From the NCBI GenBank assembly GCA_905199285.1, contig CAJKFZ010000003.1:1-31664 (forward strand): a stretch of 31,664 nucleotides of DNA, in the 5' to 3' direction. Origin of the DNA: an uncultured Ruminococcus sp. (GTDB taxonomy: Bacteria; Bacillota; Clostridia; Oscillospirales; Ruminococcaceae). A program made the position numbers and the translations under genes. The notes under the pieces are model-generated. The model saw only the letters and a list, made by a program, of their open reading frames with translations. It was not told where the DNA came from and did no database searches. Below are positions 30,847 through 31,664 of the stretch, piece after piece. The number at the start of each line of letters is the position of its first letter. Position 1 is the stretch's first letter.

Positions 30847-31083
30847 ATGGTTTTTGAAAAGCTTAAGGATCTTGTTGCAGACCAGCTCGGCGTTGACGCT
30901 GCAGAGGTTACAGCAGAGGCTAATATTCAGGATGATCTCGGAGCAGATTCTCTTGATGTTGTTGATCTCATTACTACTATTGAAGATGAGTTCGACCTTT
31001 CGATCCCTGATGAGGCTGTTGAAGAGATCAAGACAGTCGGCGATATCGTTAATTATATCGAAAAGAATTCTGACGCTGAATAA
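30847..31083 (+). CDS. acpP: Acyl carrier protein AcpP
   Basis: This 78-residue, very acidic helical protein carries growing acyl chains on phosphopantetheine attached to Ser35 in GADSLDVVDL. EDEFDLSIPDEAVEEI is the usual recognition helix region. ATG 30847 is 8 bases after AAGGAGG; the frame is open back to 30799 but that start has no ribosome site. It is the last gene of the fatty-acid cluster, an unusual place since acpP often follows fabH. A strong terminator follows. Confidence 0.97.
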   Translation: MVFEKLKDLVADQLGVDAAEVTAEANIQDDLGADSLDVVDLITTIEDEFDLSIPDEAVEEIKTVGDIVNYIEKNSDAE

Positions 31084-31091
31084 GAATAAAA

Positions 31092-31120
31092 AAATCCGGC
31101 ATTTCGCCGGATTTTTTTTT
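31092..31120. terminator. Strong terminator after acpP
   Basis: AAATCCGGC (31092-31100) pairs with GCCGGATTT (31106-31114), loop ATTTC, followed by nine T in a row. A run of A to its left means it may also stop transcription coming from the right. Confidence 0.92.
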
Positions 31121-31158
31121 GTTTTTGTTTGCATCAACAGTGTTTCTTTAATGGCAGA

Positions 31159-31192
31159 CGACTTTATTCGACATACAAGTCGAATAAAGTCG
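31159..31192. repeat. Perfect 14-base-pair palindrome
   Basis: CGACTTTATTCGAC (31159-31172) and GTCGAATAAAGTCG (31179-31192) are exact inverted copies with a 6-base spacer. It lies 6 bases past the stop of the small ribbon-helix-helix-like gene. There is no T run on either side, so it is not a classic terminator. GTCGAAT also recurs directly (31179 and 31190), which could suit a dimeric DNA-binding protein. Confidence 0.6.
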
Positions 31193-31197
31193 AATGT

Positions 31198-31362
31198 TCA
31201 GATTTTACTGTCAAGATGTTTCATAGCGTATTCGCAGCACTGAACTACTAACTGATTGAATGATACATCATTCTGTTTTGCCAGCTTTGTAAGCTTTTCA
31301 ATTAATGGATTCGGCATACGTACTGTCTTATTGGTCGATGATATTTTATTTACTTCAAACAT
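31198..31362 (-). CDS. Small ribbon-helix-helix-like DNA-binding protein
   Basis: This is a 54-residue protein. After MFEVNKISSTN it has a strand-like KTVRMPN, then two helices (PLIEKLTKLAKQNDVS and NQLVVQCCEYAMKHL), the layout of a ribbon-helix-helix (Arc/CopG type) fold. Such proteins are often antitoxins or small repressors; no toxin gene is beside it in the window. ATG follows AGGAGGGG with a gap of about 7, which is a strong site. A TATAAT lies upstream at 31421-31416 over the end of the AraC-type gene, with no good -35. A perfect palindrome lies just after the stop. Confidence 0.75.
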   Translation of the reverse strand: MFEVNKISSTNKTVRMPNPLIEKLTKLAKQNDVSFNQLVVQCCEYAMKHLDSKI

Positions 31363-31416
31363 TTAAACCCCTCCTCTCGTTGTATTTTGATTTTTTATTT
31401 GGACCTTAAAATATCA

Positions 31417-31664
31417 TTATAACATATTTTTTGATTTTTGGGTCATTTTTCTGTATTCTCTTGGTGAAAGATGCAGCAGGCGGCGAAACAATTGGTTATA
31501 GAACTTAACATCCTCATATCCCACCGCGCGGGATATCTCCTCTATGCTCAAACTGCTGCCGGTAAGTAGCTCACAGCTTTTGGCCACACGCAGCCGCTGC
31601 ACATATTCAGAAATATTGCAGCCTGTTTCCTGCTTAAACCGTCTGCTGACATATTGCGAATTAT
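31417..31664 (-). CDS. AraC-family transcription regulator, C-terminal part (cut by window edge)
   Basis: The frame runs unbroken to the right edge, giving the last 81 or so residues. They form the second half of an AraC-type DNA-binding domain: SQYVSRRFKQETGCNISEYV followed by QRLRVAKSCELL, then SLSIEEISRAVGYEDVKFYN and LFRRLLHLSPREYRK, the two helix-turn-helix units. The missing N-terminal part would bind a ligand or be a response-regulator receiver. It ends 54 bases before the small ribbon-helix-helix gene on the same strand. Confidence 0.9.
   Translation of the reverse strand, partial: NSQYVSRRFKQETGCNISEYVQRLRVAKSCELLTGSSLSIEEISRAVGYEDVKFYNQLFRRLLHLSPREYRKMTQKSKNML

Overview
The window reads like a chromosome segment of a Ruminococcus-type clostridium (Oscillospiraceae). 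Supporting signs are a moderate G+C content, strong AGGAGG ribosome sites, textbook TTGACA-17-TATAAT promoters, a type I dockerin on a secreted leucine-rich-repeat protein, a FabK/FabZ/FabF fatty-acid system, and a queT gene behind a preQ1-like leader. I cannot name a species. No phage, plasmid, transposase or CRISPR array is visible.

Layout: (1) 1-7070 holds an orphan sugar-type binding lipoprotein, an AEC-family permease and a potABCD polyamine uptake operon on the minus strand. (2) 7071-13260 holds rsmE, a small acidic membrane-anchored protein, a tRNA Pro-Thr-Tyr cluster, a YcxB-like protein, typA/bipA and two related lipoproteins. (3) 13284-16750 (minus) holds a TSUP permease and queT under a candidate preQ1 riboswitch, then guaB with a structured leader. 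(4) 16747-21397 (minus) is a compact run fabD-aroE-aroK-amidohydrolase-LRR/dockerin. (5) 21679-31083 (plus) is the main fatty-acid cluster fabH-fabK-fabG-fabF-accB-orphan-fabZ-accC-accD-accA-acpP. It diverges from fabD across a 281-base region with dyad symmetries, and acpP appears to have its own promoter inside accA. (6) The right edge has a 54-residue ribbon-helix-helix-like protein and the C-terminal end of an AraC-type regulator.

The enzymes of region 5 plus fabD make up malonyl-CoA formation (AccABCD), malonyl loading (FabD on AcpP) and the elongation cycle (FabH, FabF, FabG, FabZ, FabK). AroE and AroK carry out two successive shikimate-pathway steps and are tied to fabD by an 8-base overlap.

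The least ordinary content is between the genes. A composite hairpin repeat occurs six times (about 226, 1893, 2983, 7224, 14630 and 14942), in both orientations. Its stems differ between copies by paired changes that keep the pairing. It usually sits beside a further perfect hairpin of unrelated sequence. A second family of MITE-like elements interrupts the fatty-acid operon twice (24399-24601 and 28786-29131). The second insertion is nested, and its inner element shares a core with the first. These repeats abut start codons, stop codons and a riboswitch, so they probably affect expression. No gene system of wholly new type could be demonstrated; the repeat families, the riboswitch variant and the orphan gene in the fatty-acid operon are the best leads.
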